A stretch of DNA of 64,000 bases. Source: Ulvibacterium sp965248315. Lineage in GTDB: Bacteria; Bacteroidota; Bacteroidia; Flavobacteriales; Flavobacteriaceae. The stretch is taken from positions 3,224,001 to 3,288,000 of the forward strand of contig NZ_CBDFIX010000002.1 in NCBI RefSeq assembly GCF_965248315.1, given 5' to 3'. Shown piece by piece: positions 28,959-39,440 of the stretch. Under the pieces are notes generated by a model. It was not told where the DNA came from and did no database searches. It was given only the letters and a program-made list of their open reading frames with translations. The position numbers were made by a program, and so were the translations under genes. Every line of letters starts with the position of its first letter. Position 1 is the stretch's first letter.

Positions 28959-29470
28959 AATCTTTACTTTTAATTAATATTCCGTTTATAATGTTATTCA
29001 AAGCTATTTTAATATATGTTTATTCCTACTTTAATTGTACGTCCATACTTGTATTCCGTATGTATGGTCATAATTTACAGGTAGTTGACCCATAAGGTAG
29101 AATTACTGAAAGAGGAGGTTGAGGCTTAGGTCCATGAGTTCATTTCATAATCTAGATAAACAGCCTCAAATAATTGAATAACAATTATTTAAATTGTAAA
29201 GACAATAGCCGATTAATTTTAAAAACGTAGCTATTTGGCTATAAGCGACAGGAGAAACAAAAACGGTGTTGCGGACTATATAGAAATAGAAGTCCGATTT
29301 TCGAACTGACCTTTATAATGGTTGGATACTATCTGGCAGAAAGTTTTAAGTATATAGACTTTCACTGGCTACGAGTTTTCAAAGGAGGCGAATTGAACCC
29401 GCAAATTTTTGTGAATCTTCTTTTGCCAAGTGATATCAAAATTGATTAGATAATTCTTCTTATCATAAAA
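28959..29470. other. Intergenic region, no gene seen
   Basis: 512 AT-rich bases between two minus-strand genes. A CAAAGCTA at 28999-29006 is a possible reversed -7 element (TAGCTTTG on the minus strand) but has no good -33 partner. A short sequence at 29384-29402 resembles a tRNA T-loop in reverse but has no matching stem. Confidence 0.4.
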
Positions 29471-30562
29471 TCAACCTTGGAGAATGGTAAAAACATTCAG
29501 CTCTTTCTTTTTCCCTTTTAAAAGTAGATTTCCTATGGACTTCGTAGCATACCTTGAGTCTACCGGCAAATTTTCCTTTAGCTCTTCAGATATCAAAACG
29601 GTAACATTATGTTTGTTACATTCTGCTTGTATTCTTGCGGAGGTATTGATTACATCGCCATGAAAGGCCAATTCCTTTTTTACGACCCCTACTTCGGCAA
29701 CCATTAACTTTCCACCATGGAGACCCGCCTTAAATTCGGGAACCAAGCCGTATTTATCCATATAATAGGAATTCCGTGACTTTAGAACATTCTGAAATGC
29801 AAAGAATAAAGCCACACAATTCGTATTGGCCAACCCTCTACTGTAGGGCCAACTAAGTACTGCCTCATCTCCTACATATTGATAGATTTCAGCGGCATAT
29901 TTCGGAACAATATCGTTCAAGTCATAAAAACAATCCTGAATAAGTTGGCTGTATTTAAAATGCCCCAGGGCTTCGGCAATAGTAGTAGAGGATTTCAAAT
30001 CGAGAAACATAAAAATGCGCTTTTCTTCCCGAGGTTTTTTGTACCTCCCCAATAACATTTTTAGAAATACGCCTTTTCCAAATTTTTCATTGGCAATCCT
30101 AATGAAAGAAAAGATTAGGGAAGTAAGCAAAAAGTACAACACCGTTATCCAAAAACCCTTGTCATGGCGCCACCAACCTATGTCGTTATTTTTCTTGAGA
30201 CCAAACAGATTTGTTCCCAATTCGATCATAGAAGTGGCAATTAGTATGATTAAGAACAAATAAATAAGTGTCTTTATAATAATCGTTAACCCTATGGAGC
30301 GCCTTTTGGAATTATACTTTTCAAAAGCAAACTCCATTGTAGCGTAGAAAATTCCCATTAGAAACCCGGCAAGTGCAAATAATGGAAGTATGTTCTTCAT
30401 TTTCAGACCTTCGCGAAAGCCCTCGCTAATAGTAATGCCTTCTTCCGATCCAAGACCATAAAACCGAAACAGTCCCCAGAGCACCATAGCAAAAGTCCAG
30501 AAGAGTATGGATTGCCATAAGTAGTTCAAAAACAGTCGTATTGCTTTGTTCATCCCTTCCAC
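29471..30562 (-). CDS. Membrane-bound class III adenylate/guanylate cyclase
   Basis: Four predicted transmembrane helices in residues ~10-160 and a class III nucleotide cyclase domain in about 185-360. The domain shows the first metal-binding Asp in FMFLDLKSSTTIAEAL, the second in YQYVGDEAVLSW and the substrate-orienting Asn/Arg of HGDVINTSARIQAE. These are the residues used for two-metal catalysis and ribose binding, so the enzyme is probably active. ATP versus GTP specificity cannot be decided safely. Four helices without a large outer domain would place the sensing function in the membrane. It has its own transcription unit on the minus strand. Confidence 0.9.
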   Translation of the reverse strand: MEGMNKAIRLFLNYLWQSILFWTFAMVLWGLFRFYGLGSEEGITISEGFREGLKMKNILPLFALAGFLMGIFYATMEFAFEKYNSKRRSIGLTIIIKTLIYLFLIILIATSMIELGTNLFGLKKNNDIGWWRHDKGFWITVLYFLLTSLIFSFIRIANEKFGKGVFLKMLLGRYKKPREEKRIFMFLDLKSSTTIAEALGHFKYSQLIQDCFYDLNDIVPKYAAEIYQYVGDEAVLSWPYSRGLANTNCVALFFAFQNVLKSRNSYYMDKYGLVPEFKAGLHGGKLMVAEVGVVKKELAFHGDVINTSARIQAECNKHNVTVLISEELKENLPVDSRYATKSIGNLLLKGKKKELNVFTILQG

Positions 30563-30654
30563 TTTAAAGTAGGGTCAAGATAGAGGATTTAGATCTAAGA
30601 TGTTTTATCTTTATGAAATCTTGATGTTTTCAAAATTAAAATGTAGTGCTCAGG

Positions 30655-32244
30655 ATGAGAGGATATCCCAGCATATTCAATGATGTAATCGGACCGGTAA
30701 TGCGGGGGCCATCAAGCTCACATTGCGCCGCCTCTCTTCGCATTGGCCGAATGTGTCGCGATTTAATGGATGGCCATATCAAGGAAGTCTGTATTGAATT
30801 TGACCCCAATGGTTCCTTGGCTACGACCCATAAGGGCCAGGGATCGGACATGGGATTATTTGGAGGGTTCCTAGGATGGGAAGCGGACGAGGAGCGTCTA
30901 CCGGACTATCTCAAGGCCATTGAGGAAGCGGGCATTCAAATTAAAATAGATATTCACCCCATAGGGGCAACACATCCCAACACCTACAAGATTACCCTGA
31001 AAAACAACGTGGAAACTAGAACGGTAACGGCCATTTCAACCGGAGGAGGCATGATCGAGGTTGTTGAAATCGATGGGGCCAAAGTGTCGATGGCGGGTGA
31101 CTTTTATCAAACCTTGGTCTATGTTAAATCTCCTACCAATCTTGTTGAACATATTGAACGATCCTTCTCTTATGATGAAATCGCTATACGCGAAGGAGTT
31201 TCCTATTTCTTCGAAATAAAATCAAACCGATTCATTCCCGCTGAACTGGAAGCAGCGCTTCTAGAAATGGACCAGGTCCTTTGCATTAAGAAAATTCATC
31301 CCGTACTTCCCATAATGGCACGTAAAAATCTTACGGTACCCTTTATCACTTGTAACGAGATGCTGGAATATAACGCGGATAAAAACCTTGTATTGTGGGA
31401 GTTGGCAGTAGCCTATGAAAGCATAAGGGGGAATATCTCCAAAGAGGAAGTATTTGAGAAAATGAGTTCCATATTGGGAATCATGCAAAACGCCATAGAC
31501 ATTGGATTAAAGGGAACAAAATATGCCGATCGTATTTTGGGCCCGCAGTCTTTGGCGTATCAGGAACGGATAAAGGACAAAAAGCTCGTGGAGGGGGATA
31601 TTCTGAACCAAGTGATTTTGTACACTTCCGTAATGATGGAGGTCAAAAGTTCCATGGGGGTCGTAGTAGCAGCACCTACGGCAGGATCGTGTGGTGCTTT
31701 GCCCGGAGCGGTTATCGGCGTTGGCAGAACATTGGAGCTTTCAGAAGATGAAATGGTAAAGGCGATGTTGGCGGCCGGAATTATAGGGGTCTTCATTGCG
31801 GCACATGCGACCTTTGCAGCCGAGGTAGGAGGATGTATGGCCGAATGTGGATCAGGATCAGGTATGGCAGCGGCAGCGATTGTGGGATTAAAAAAAGGTA
31901 CGTTGAACCAATCGCTTTCGGCGGCATCGATGGCATTGCAATCCAGTTTAGGTATGATATGCGATATGATTGCCGACCGCGTCGAGGCTCCTTGTCTGAA
32001 CAGAAATGTAATGGCAGCCACAAATGCCATCTCCTGCGCAAATATGGCCCTGTCCGACTATGATCATCTGATTCCCCTGGATGAAGTAGTGGAGACCATG
32101 AAACGCGTAGGTGACGCATTGCCCAATACCCATCGTTGCACGGGTCTGGGAGGTCTTGCCATTACAAAGACCGCAAAGGAAATAGAGGCTAAACTGGCCA
32201 AGGGAGAGATAAATAAAAGCAAGACTTTTTTTAAGGTTTGCTAG
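30655..32244 (+). CDS. sdaA: L-serine ammonia-lyase, iron-sulfur dependent, single chain
   Basis: It converts L-serine to pyruvate and ammonia. The beta region comes first (starting MRGYPSIFNDVIGP, with RGPSSSHCAASLRIG), followed by the alpha region that holds the [4Fe-4S] cysteines: TAGSCGALPG, VGGCMAECGSGSG and CTGLGG near the end. In some bacteria these are two separate subunits; here they form one chain of 529 residues. An in-frame GTG lies nine bases upstream, but ATG at 30655 directly precedes the conserved start. The TauE/SafE gene follows 76 bp later and may be co-transcribed. Confidence 0.93.
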   Translation: MRGYPSIFNDVIGPVMRGPSSSHCAASLRIGRMCRDLMDGHIKEVCIEFDPNGSLATTHKGQGSDMGLFGGFLGWEADEERLPDYLKAIEEAGIQIKIDIHPIGATHPNTYKITLKNNVETRTVTAISTGGGMIEVVEIDGAKVSMAGDFYQTLVYVKSPTNLVEHIERSFSYDEIAIREGVSYFFEIKSNRFIPAELEAALLEMDQVLCIKKIHPVLPIMARKNLTVPFITCNEMLEYNADKNLVLWELAVAYESIRGNISKEEVFEKMSSILGIMQNAIDIGLKGTKYADRILGPQSLAYQERIKDKKLVEGDILNQVILYTSVMMEVKSSMGVVVAAPTAGSCGALPGAVIGVGRTLELSEDEMVKAMLAAGIIGVFIAAHATFAAEVGGCMAECGSGSGMAAAAIVGLKKGTLNQSLSAASMALQSSLGMICDMIADRVEAPCLNRNVMAATNAISCANMALSDYDHLIPLDEVVETMKRVGDALPNTHRCTGLGGLAITKTAKEIEAKLAKGEINKSKTFFKVC

Positions 32245-32320
32245 GTCGGCGAAGTCATTTTGACAGAATTCCCTAAATACGTTGGTCGGTTTCAAGCTCC
32301 ATATTTCTCAGAAAATAGAT

Positions 32321-33184
32321 ATGATTACAATAATTTGGGTTTCACTGGCCGGTCTAGCGGTCTGGTTCGCTGTCGTTTTAACAAGGGACTTCCTAGCACA
32401 TAGAAACACACTGGAAAACAGCAGTTGGTTAAAAACATCGATCATTGGCTTTGTCGTCAACTTTTTTGATGTACTTGGCATTGGTGCATTTGCTCCACAG
32501 ACGGCCCTTCTAAAGTTTACCAAACAGACCAAGGACAAACAGATTCCGGGAACGATGAATGTGGCGAACACGCTTCCTGTGCTTCTACAAGCCTTGATTT
32601 TTATTACCATTATAGAAGTAGAGCCCATAACATTGGTTTTGATGTTCATCTCAGCTGCTTTAGGGGCCGTTTTGGGCGCAGGGATAGTGGCCAAATTGTC
32701 CGAAAAAAAGATTCGGTTGGTCATGGGCTTTGCTTTATTGGTAACGGCATTTTTTATGTTGGCCACCCATATGGAATGGATACAAGGCGGGGGAGAGGCC
32801 ATAGGACTCCAAAAAGGAAAACTTGCTATTGCCGTGGTAGCCAACTTTGGTTTGGGCGCTTTGATGACCGCCGGCATTGGGTTATATGCCCCCTGTATGG
32901 CCTTGGTCTTCGCCTTGGGCATGTCCCCCAAAGTGGCTTTTCCGATTATGATGGGTTCTTGTGCATTCCTTATGCCTCCGGCTTCGGTGCGATTTATCCG
33001 AGAAAAAGCCTATAACCGAAAGGCGGCCATCGCCATGGCGGTTCCCGGGGTTGTGGCCGTATGTATTGCCGCTTTTATTATAAAGTCGTTGCCACTGGAT
33101 ATGTTGAGATGGGTCGTAATTGGGGTTATATTGTACACTTCGGGAGTGATGTTATATGAGGGATTTACTAAAAAACAACCTTAA
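32321..33184 (+). CDS. TauE/SafE-family membrane permease
   Basis: About eight hydrophobic helices in 287 residues with the family layout of sulfite/organosulfur exporters: VVNFFDVLGIGAFAP near the first helix and the repeat-related AVVANFGLGALMTAGIGLYAP later. The ATG at 32321 is preferred; an upstream GTG at 32282 would add 13 polar residues before the first helix. Substrates of this family range from sulfite and taurine-related anions to small organic acids. Its position after serine deaminase suggests a link to serine or sulfur metabolism, but that is only context. Confidence 0.88.
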   Translation: MITIIWVSLAGLAVWFAVVLTRDFLAHRNTLENSSWLKTSIIGFVVNFFDVLGIGAFAPQTALLKFTKQTKDKQIPGTMNVANTLPVLLQALIFITIIEVEPITLVLMFISAALGAVLGAGIVAKLSEKKIRLVMGFALLVTAFFMLATHMEWIQGGGEAIGLQKGKLAIAVVANFGLGALMTAGIGLYAPCMALVFALGMSPKVAFPIMMGSCAFLMPPASVRFIREKAYNRKAAIAMAVPGVVAVCIAAFIIKSLPLDMLRWVVIGVILYTSGVMLYEGFTKKQP

Positions 33185-33727
33185 TTCCCATAGGCACAAA
33201 AGTGTTATTTTTTAGTAAAGTTTACCTTCATTAAAATCCAAAAATTAGAATCAAAAACCAGTCTTTCAGTTTGGGAATCCGTAGGAAAAGTAAACGTTTC
33301 GATTTTTCAAGGAACGTGGTTTCAATGGTAAATGGAATTTAATACTAACATGATGATTGGTTAATCGTTTGAGACTGTTTTTGTATTAATCAGCTTTGCC
33401 ATACGATCAATACTTTACTATGCTTAGCGGAGGACACTAAAACTGGGTAATAGCATGCTGTCCAGGTTGGATTCATTACTTGAGTTAAAGATTCGATAGC
33501 CCTAAAAAGTTCTATCAATATGGATGTTGTTATCCTAAGAGGTAAAATGTTGCCCTAAATCATGAGGTTTTAAAAGAAATGGAATTTTAAATATATCAGC
33601 GAAGTGTACTTTACCGATTTTATAAGTCCTTGATGGGCATACTGTTGGTTTGATAGCAAATAAAGTGTTTATTTTAATATCGATTCTTTATTAGGTCAGA
33701 TAGAATTACTAACAATCTATTGTATCT
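33185..33727. other. Intergenic region, no gene seen
   Basis: 543 bases before the malonyltransferase gene. No open frame with a believable product, no strong hairpin and no consensus promoter was seen. Confidence 0.45.
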
Positions 33728-34603
33728 ATGCATGCATACCTATTTCCTGGTCAAGGTGCTCAATTTCCCGGTATGGGAAAAAATATGTTTGAAAAATCCA
33801 AATTGGCCCAAGACTATTTCAAAAGGGCCAATGCTATCTTAGGATTTTCAATTACCGATGTAATGTTCGATGGATCTTCCAAAGATTTGAAACAGACAAA
33901 GTATGCCCAGCCCGCAATTTTTTTACATTCTTTTATTCGAGCAAAAACCATGGGCAAAGATTTTAATCCAGATATGGTTGCTGGGCATTCCTTGGGTGAG
34001 ATATCCGCCTTGGCAGCCGTTGAATCTTTAGATTTTGAATCGGCCTTGAAACTCATTTCCAGACGTGCGTTGGCCATGCAAAAAGTTTGTGAAATTGAAA
34101 ATACGGGCATGGCCGTTGTGGTGGGGCTATTTGATGTTATCGTCAAGGATATTTGCAAACATGTGGATGGCATAGTCGTACCTGCCAATTATAATGCACT
34201 TTATCAAGTAGTCATCTCAGGCGAAAAGAAAGCACTTAAAGAGGCTTGTGATAAATTAAGGCCAGGAGCCAGGGGAGTGGTAGATTTACCGGTAAGTGGT
34301 GCATTTCACTCTCCCTTTATGGAACCCATAGTGGAAGAATTTAGCTCAGCTGTGGAGGAAACTGAATTTAAAAAGCCCATTTGCCCCATTTATCAGAATA
34401 TTGTGGGTCGTCCAAGCGATAGCATCGCGCTGATTAAAAAAAATTTAATCGATCAATTGACACACCCTGTCATGTGGCGACATACCATCCTACATATGAT
34501 AGAAGATGGAGCAATTGAATTCACGGAAGTTGGTCCTGGAAATTTTCTAAGAGGACTCGTTCGTCAAATCGACAAAAATGTAGAGGTTTGCGGAATATCG
34601 TAA
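33728..34603 (+). CDS. fabD: ACP S-malonyltransferase
   Basis: It transfers malonyl groups from CoA to acyl carrier protein, the entry step of fatty acid synthesis. The N-terminal motif LFPGQGAQFPGMG, the nucleophile motif GHSLGEISAL (Ser at about 87), the substrate arginine region (Arg in SRRALAMQK) and the catalytic His in VSGAFHSPFMEP (about 194) are all intact. Length 291 is usual. It is free-standing, not next to other fab genes, and no carrier-protein or synthase domains lie near, so nothing suggests a polyketide cluster. Confidence 0.95.
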   Translation: MHAYLFPGQGAQFPGMGKNMFEKSKLAQDYFKRANAILGFSITDVMFDGSSKDLKQTKYAQPAIFLHSFIRAKTMGKDFNPDMVAGHSLGEISALAAVESLDFESALKLISRRALAMQKVCEIENTGMAVVVGLFDVIVKDICKHVDGIVVPANYNALYQVVISGEKKALKEACDKLRPGARGVVDLPVSGAFHSPFMEPIVEEFSSAVEETEFKKPICPIYQNIVGRPSDSIALIKKNLIDQLTHPVMWRHTILHMIEDGAIEFTEVGPGNFLRGLVRQIDKNVEVCGIS

Positions 34604-34726
34604 ACGAATAAACACTTTTCTGACTATTTTTACCTTGATGGAATTTTTCCTCTAATTTGTAGCAAAAAGGTACTACAGCCTTATACCATCTAAAAATGGT
34701 AGGGATTTCACCTAATTAAAAAACGT

Positions 34727-36304
34727 ATGAAGAGAATCTACTTTTTGGCTTCATTTCTATTGGGTATATTCATAAACCCGATCTTGGCCCAAGAACCTAA
34801 GGTGTATAAGGCCCCTGAATTTGATATGGCATGGAGCAAACCTTCCAAGTATCCGGATAGGATTGTGCTAAACCTTGGTCAGGATCCCGCAACTTCGGCC
34901 AGTGTAACCTGGCGCACGGTCCCTGAAATTAAAACGGCCTTCGCCGAGATTGCCGTGGCTACCGGCGCCCCTAAGTTTTGGCGCAATGCAAGAACCTTAA
35001 AAGCAGTGACCACTACTTTTGACGGATCCAAGATACCCAGCGCCGGATTTATATCCAAGTACCATTCAACTACTTTTTCAGAACTGATACCGGATACGGT
35101 TTATGCCTATCGCGTCGGTGATGGAAAACGATGGAGCGAATGGATACAGTTTAGGACTGCCAGCAGGTCCCCAACAGAGCCCTTTTCATTCCTCTATGTA
35201 GGGGATACCCAAAATTTCATCCTCGAACTTTGGTCAAGACTAATTAGAGAAGGTTATAAAAAAGCCCCCAATGCCAGTTTTATAATCCATGCAGGGGATT
35301 TGGTGAACAATGCCCATCGTGAGCAAGAGTGGCAAGAGTGGTTCGATGCTGGCGGTTGGATACACAGTTCCCTTCCTTCTTTTCCCGTACCCGGAAACCA
35401 TGAGTATAGGCCCCTGAACGAGGAGGACGTGAAAAAAGGAACGAGGAGCCTTTCAGCACAATGGAATTACCAGTTCACACTTCCGGAAAATGGTCCGGAG
35501 GGATTGAAAGAGACCGCGTATTATATGGATTATCAGGATACTCGAATCATAGGCCTCAATACCAATGTGGAACATGAAAAACAGGCAGTTTGGGTGGAGG
35601 AACTACTATCTAATACAACCCAGAAATGGAAAGTGATTACCTTCCACCATCCGCTGTTCTCGGCATCTTCCAACCGCGATAATGAGGAGTTGCGGGAACT
35701 TTGGAAGCCGATTTTTGACAAGTATAATGTAGATCTCGTACTTCAAGGGCACGACCATAGCTATGCCAGGGGTAGGGTTTCTCCCGGGGAGAATACCTTG
35801 GATGGGGTCAATCTACGGGACCGGACGGGCACCGTCTACGTGGTATCCGTGAGTGGCGGAAAGATGTACGGGCTGCGTCCCAATGCATGGGAAGGCTGGG
35901 AAGCGGAACGGGATAGGGCTGCAGAAAATACCCAACTTTTTCAGGTAATTACCATTGAAGATGACAAGCTGTCGTTCGAATCCTATACGGCTATTGGTGA
36001 GCTTTATGACGCCTTTGATCTGCTAAAGATCGGAAAGGGACCGAACAAGTTCGTGGAACGAAAACAAGAGGCCATTGCCGTAAGGCGGTTCAACAACACC
36101 ATTCCCTATAAGGACACACTGCCGGACACTATGAAGAACATGTTAGAGAAACGATACAAGAAATTCGAGTACGATGGCGTGGTCTATACCCAGGAAAACG
36201 GCCTTTTTCGTTACCAAGTCACAATGAAGAAGGGAGATGAAGAACTACAGCTCCTCATCGATAACAATGGAACTATTTTGGAAGAGATTCGAAAAGAGGA
36301 TTGA
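34727..36304 (+). CDS. Purple acid phosphatase-like metallophosphoesterase, secreted
   Basis: Signal peptide 1-21 (ending ILAQ). An N-terminal fibronectin-III-like purple acid phosphatase domain (about 40-145) precedes the metallophosphatase domain (about 155-400). Metal ligands visible in order: GDTQN, HAGDLVNN, PGNHEY, FHHPLF and LQGHDHSYARG. These bind the Fe/metal pair used to hydrolyse phosphate esters. A ~125-residue C-terminal extension follows, ending in a charged beta segment. It probably scavenges phosphate from organic esters in the periplasm or outside the cell. Confidence 0.92.
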   Translation: MKRIYFLASFLLGIFINPILAQEPKVYKAPEFDMAWSKPSKYPDRIVLNLGQDPATSASVTWRTVPEIKTAFAEIAVATGAPKFWRNARTLKAVTTTFDGSKIPSAGFISKYHSTTFSELIPDTVYAYRVGDGKRWSEWIQFRTASRSPTEPFSFLYVGDTQNFILELWSRLIREGYKKAPNASFIIHAGDLVNNAHREQEWQEWFDAGGWIHSSLPSFPVPGNHEYRPLNEEDVKKGTRSLSAQWNYQFTLPENGPEGLKETAYYMDYQDTRIIGLNTNVEHEKQAVWVEELLSNTTQKWKVITFHHPLFSASSNRDNEELRELWKPIFDKYNVDLVLQGHDHSYARGRVSPGENTLDGVNLRDRTGTVYVVSVSGGKMYGLRPNAWEGWEAERDRAAENTQLFQVITIEDDKLSFESYTAIGELYDAFDLLKIGKGPNKFVERKQEAIAVRRFNNTIPYKDTLPDTMKNMLEKRYKKFEYDGVVYTQENGLFRYQVTMKKGDEELQLLIDNNGTILEEIRKED

Positions 36305-36559
36305 ACCTTCACTTCTACACTGCTTAGGTTTAGGCCTCAATTTCAGCAGTAATTGGCTTGTCCAAGTTCTTTACGGAATCGTTCCAAGTGTCATTTTTTG
36401 CCCTACACGTACTATACTATTTTGTACTGCGTTATACTTTTGTGTTGAAAAATAGTAACGCTTTAAGGCAAGTAAAAAATATCCCATTTAGGCTAATAAA
36501 ACCTTAACACATTCATTTCTTTATTAAGAAATGATAGATTTAATATAACAAGTCGTTCC

Positions 36560-38248
36560 ATGAAAAAAACATTCTACCTACTACTTTTTTCTGTAATTTT
36601 CATTTCATGTTCTTCCGATACCGATGATTCAGATATATCAGGAGGTAATCCATTCGAAGAAAAGGGAAAACACGCATTTAGTATTGATTTTAAGGACATA
36701 GTGCCCGACACATCGTTAAAGGAAAGCCCTATGATTCCTGTTCCCGCTTTCGCGCTCATCACTATCGCTGATAATAATGGGAGTACAATTCTTACCCAAG
36801 AAAAAATTGCAGTACAAAAAGTAGGTGAAAAATACATAACGGATGAAATTGAGTTAGACGCAGGAACCTACAACCTCATGGAATTTATAGTTACCGATGT
36901 TGACAACGCCGTCATTTCCATAGTGCCGAAAACAAATTCGGCTTTATCGCCACTTACCGAAAAAACACTTCCATTTAGTATTAAGGTAGAAACGGACAAG
37001 TCCAGTATTACCACTACAGATAATATTGATGCCGAAGGTTTTAAACCTGTCGATTTCGGATATACATCATTAAGTTTGACCTTTCCAAAGTCTACGGATT
37101 TCTTCAGTTTGACCATTGACGAACCTACATCAATTACTACCAAGACCCTTGTCTTGAAATCAATTACAGCATCAAGTTATGAAGTTGATTGGGGAGATGG
37201 TGCCGTTGAAGAGTATTTGTCCACCAAAAGTGATATTGAGGAGGAAAATGAATTAACACATACTTATTCCCAAGAAAATGTTTATACAGTAAACATCAGT
37301 GGGCCCATTGGGGTTATCGAAGATTTTAGTTTTTATAGCGACAATGAGGTAGGAAACCCACTACAAAGCAACATCGTTTCAGTCGAAATAGGTGACCTGG
37401 CACTGTTAAAAAAATGCCATATCTATTATGGAAGGCTTTCAATGCTGGATACTTCAAAAAATTTGGCATTGGAAACCTTATCATTAGGATACAACCAAAT
37501 TATGAGCCTTGACCTTACCAACAATCCAAAACTGATTACCGCACGGTTGAGATATAATCAGTTAACGGATCTTAATGTTTCTCAAAATTCAAATTTGGAA
37601 TTTTTGAATGTCACGGGAAATCAAATTTCAGATTTGAATGTTTCCAACAATTCTACGTTGGAAAAATTATTGGTTAGGGAGAATCAATTGACCAGTTTGA
37701 ACTTAGCCAACAATTTGGAACTGACCGGTTTGGATTTAAGTGATAATTCATTACTCAGTTTGGATGTTTCAAACAATAATAGTTTAGAAGAAATAAATAT
37801 TGGAAGGAATGAACTAACGGGGATTGATCTTTCAAAGAACATCAACCTGAAACGTATAGACCTATACGGTAATCAAATCACTACAATTGATCTTTCCAAG
37901 AATCTGAATTTAAGAGACTTATATATCGATGATAATTCACTAAACGATATTGATTTATCCAATAATCCAAACGTGGAGCGCTTAATTATTGAAAACAATA
38001 ATTTAAGCAATTTGGATTTGGTCAATAACCCAATGGTTTTTGATCTTCAAATAGGTGGGAATCAATTTAGCAGCACTCAATTGGACCTAATAATAATGCA
38101 AGTATACGAACAGGCTGTTCTAAATTCCATCATCAATGGATATATGAACTTCAAAAATAATCCGGGATTTGATGAAATTAATTCAACTACTACCGATAGA
38201 GTAATTGAACTGGAGGAAACGTATGGCTGGTTTTTCAATAATAACTAA
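36560..38248 (+). CDS. Leucine-rich-repeat lipoprotein
   Basis: Lipobox F-I-S-C at about residue 18 marks an exported lipoprotein, probably on the cell surface. Residues ~35-180 form a DUF4493-like beta domain, about 185-245 a PKD-like piece (YEVDWGDGAVEEYL and LTHTYSQENVYTVNISGP), and about 265-545 contain some twelve LRRs of 21 residues with the pattern L-x-x-L-D-L-S-x-N-x-x-L-x-x-L (for example LTDLNVSQNSNLEFLNVTGN). Such proteins commonly bind other proteins or glycans. A lone gene with flanking intergenic space. Confidence 0.88.
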   Translation: MKKTFYLLLFSVIFISCSSDTDDSDISGGNPFEEKGKHAFSIDFKDIVPDTSLKESPMIPVPAFALITIADNNGSTILTQEKIAVQKVGEKYITDEIELDAGTYNLMEFIVTDVDNAVISIVPKTNSALSPLTEKTLPFSIKVETDKSSITTTDNIDAEGFKPVDFGYTSLSLTFPKSTDFFSLTIDEPTSITTKTLVLKSITASSYEVDWGDGAVEEYLSTKSDIEEENELTHTYSQENVYTVNISGPIGVIEDFSFYSDNEVGNPLQSNIVSVEIGDLALLKKCHIYYGRLSMLDTSKNLALETLSLGYNQIMSLDLTNNPKLITARLRYNQLTDLNVSQNSNLEFLNVTGNQISDLNVSNNSTLEKLLVRENQLTSLNLANNLELTGLDLSDNSLLSLDVSNNNSLEEINIGRNELTGIDLSKNINLKRIDLYGNQITTIDLSKNLNLRDLYIDDNSLNDIDLSNNPNVERLIIENNNLSNLDLVNNPMVFDLQIGGNQFSSTQLDLIIMQVYEQAVLNSIINGYMNFKNNPGFDEINSTTTDRVIELEETYGWFFNNN

Positions 38249-38523
38249 GGTAGACCAGAATGCCTAGGCCATTTCGGTTCACTATCATTTTGCCCAGTTA
38301 CCTTTACTATTGCATTGCGACTTAGTTTTCATCATTAGTAACATAATATTCTATAGTTTTATAGTAAGGTCAAGTTTGCTATATTTATAAAGACCCAATT
38401 CCTAAAAGTCGGTCTTAGGCATACAACATTTCAAAATCGCTTTGGGCCAGTTTTTTTGAGGATGTTCTGTTACATTTAATTTGAGCGGTTAGGATCGAAG
38501 TACAGGTACTACATTTCCATACC

Positions 38524-39093
38524 ATGAAGCAATTACGATTACCCATCTTTACCTCCAAAATAAAGTATTACAATCTCAGGATTGTACCTCAAGACCTTAT
38601 TTTTGAAAATGTCATAGCGCTTAAAAAACAATTTGAATTCACCTTTGGAAAGCAACCCCTATCTAGATCCAAACCCCACATTACGATAGCGAGCTTTAAA
38701 ATGAATTCAAAATACCAAGACCTGCTCATACAGGTTTTCGACCAATTGTCTCAACGGGAAACTTTTAAATTACATATAGATGGATTCGACGTTTTTGAAA
38801 ATTCCAAAACATTGTATCTAAAAATTTCAAAGAAAAATGCATTGACTACACTACATGGAGACCTCCAAGTTTTGTATGAGAAACACTTAAAAGGAAGAGC
38901 GAAATCATTCGCTATTTCGGAAAACCCACATATGACCATTTCCAAGACCAGGGGAAAGAAAATGCTCTATCAAAGTCTACACCATTTTCAGAACAGGGGG
39001 TATTCAAGGCAAATTGAGGTACAGCATCTCACTCTGGTTTCACGATCAAAATACAAAACGTGGGAGAGGCAACATGAAATTCAATTCTCCTAA
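38524..39093 (+). CDS. 2H phosphoesterase (2'-5' RNA ligase/LigT-like)
   Basis: A 189-residue protein with the two H-x-T/S-x motifs that define the family: PHITIASFK near residue 56 and PHMTISKTR near 139. Both catalytic histidines are present. Members act on cyclic phosphates or 2'-5' RNA linkages; the exact substrate of this subgroup is not known. Single gene followed by a hairpin terminator. Confidence 0.87.
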   Translation: MKQLRLPIFTSKIKYYNLRIVPQDLIFENVIALKKQFEFTFGKQPLSRSKPHITIASFKMNSKYQDLLIQVFDQLSQRETFKLHIDGFDVFENSKTLYLKISKKNALTTLHGDLQVLYEKHLKGRAKSFAISENPHMTISKTRGKKMLYQSLHHFQNRGYSRQIEVQHLTLVSRSKYKTWERQHEIQFS

Positions 39094-39174
39094 TTGGTAA
39101 AACTCGCCATATTTCGTCATTACTAGGCATTTGTTCCAAAACGTATGGGAATGGATAGAATATTCGGGGTTTCA

Positions 39175-39205
39175 AGAAAAACCTCAGAAATTCTAAGGTT
39201 TTTCT
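39175..39205. terminator. Intrinsic terminator
   Basis: A 10-bp perfect stem (AGAAAAACCT paired with AGGTTTTTCT) closes a loop that itself contains a small AGAA/TTCT pairing; the right arm is T-rich. It lies 82 bases after the 2H phosphoesterase stop. Confidence 0.75.
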
Positions 39206-39440
39206 ATGGGTGATTCTAGATACTATTTTCTATATTTAAGTACGCCAAGACATTGACTTCCTACGTTTTACTTCCCCAAAACAAAATTCCTGCGTATTGC
39301 TATGCGCATAGTTTGCCATAGGGGTAAACATTATAACGGTACCTGGCACAGGGTGGTGGGTTTCGCAATGTATATATATCGTGTCCTTGGCCATAAGCTG
39401 TATTTTAACATTGTCCTTATAAACCTTTAAAACAGACATC

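Noticed and set aside
29384..29402. A sequence that reads like a reversed tRNA T-loop (GGTTCAATTC)
   Set aside because: The flanking bases do not form the T-stem and no acceptor stem or CCA follows, so neither a tRNA nor an attachment site can be supported.
31560..32030. Antisense frame inside the serine deaminase gene
   Set aside because: Overlaps the iron-sulfur region of a confident enzyme and has no motif.
32308..32931. A 207-codon frame opposite the TauE/SafE permease
   Set aside because: The permease is well supported by its helix pattern; the antisense product is low-complexity Lys/Ala/Thr.
33728..34603. FabD as part of a polyketide cluster
   Set aside because: No ketosynthase, carrier protein or other synthase gene lies nearby; it fits ordinary fatty acid synthesis.
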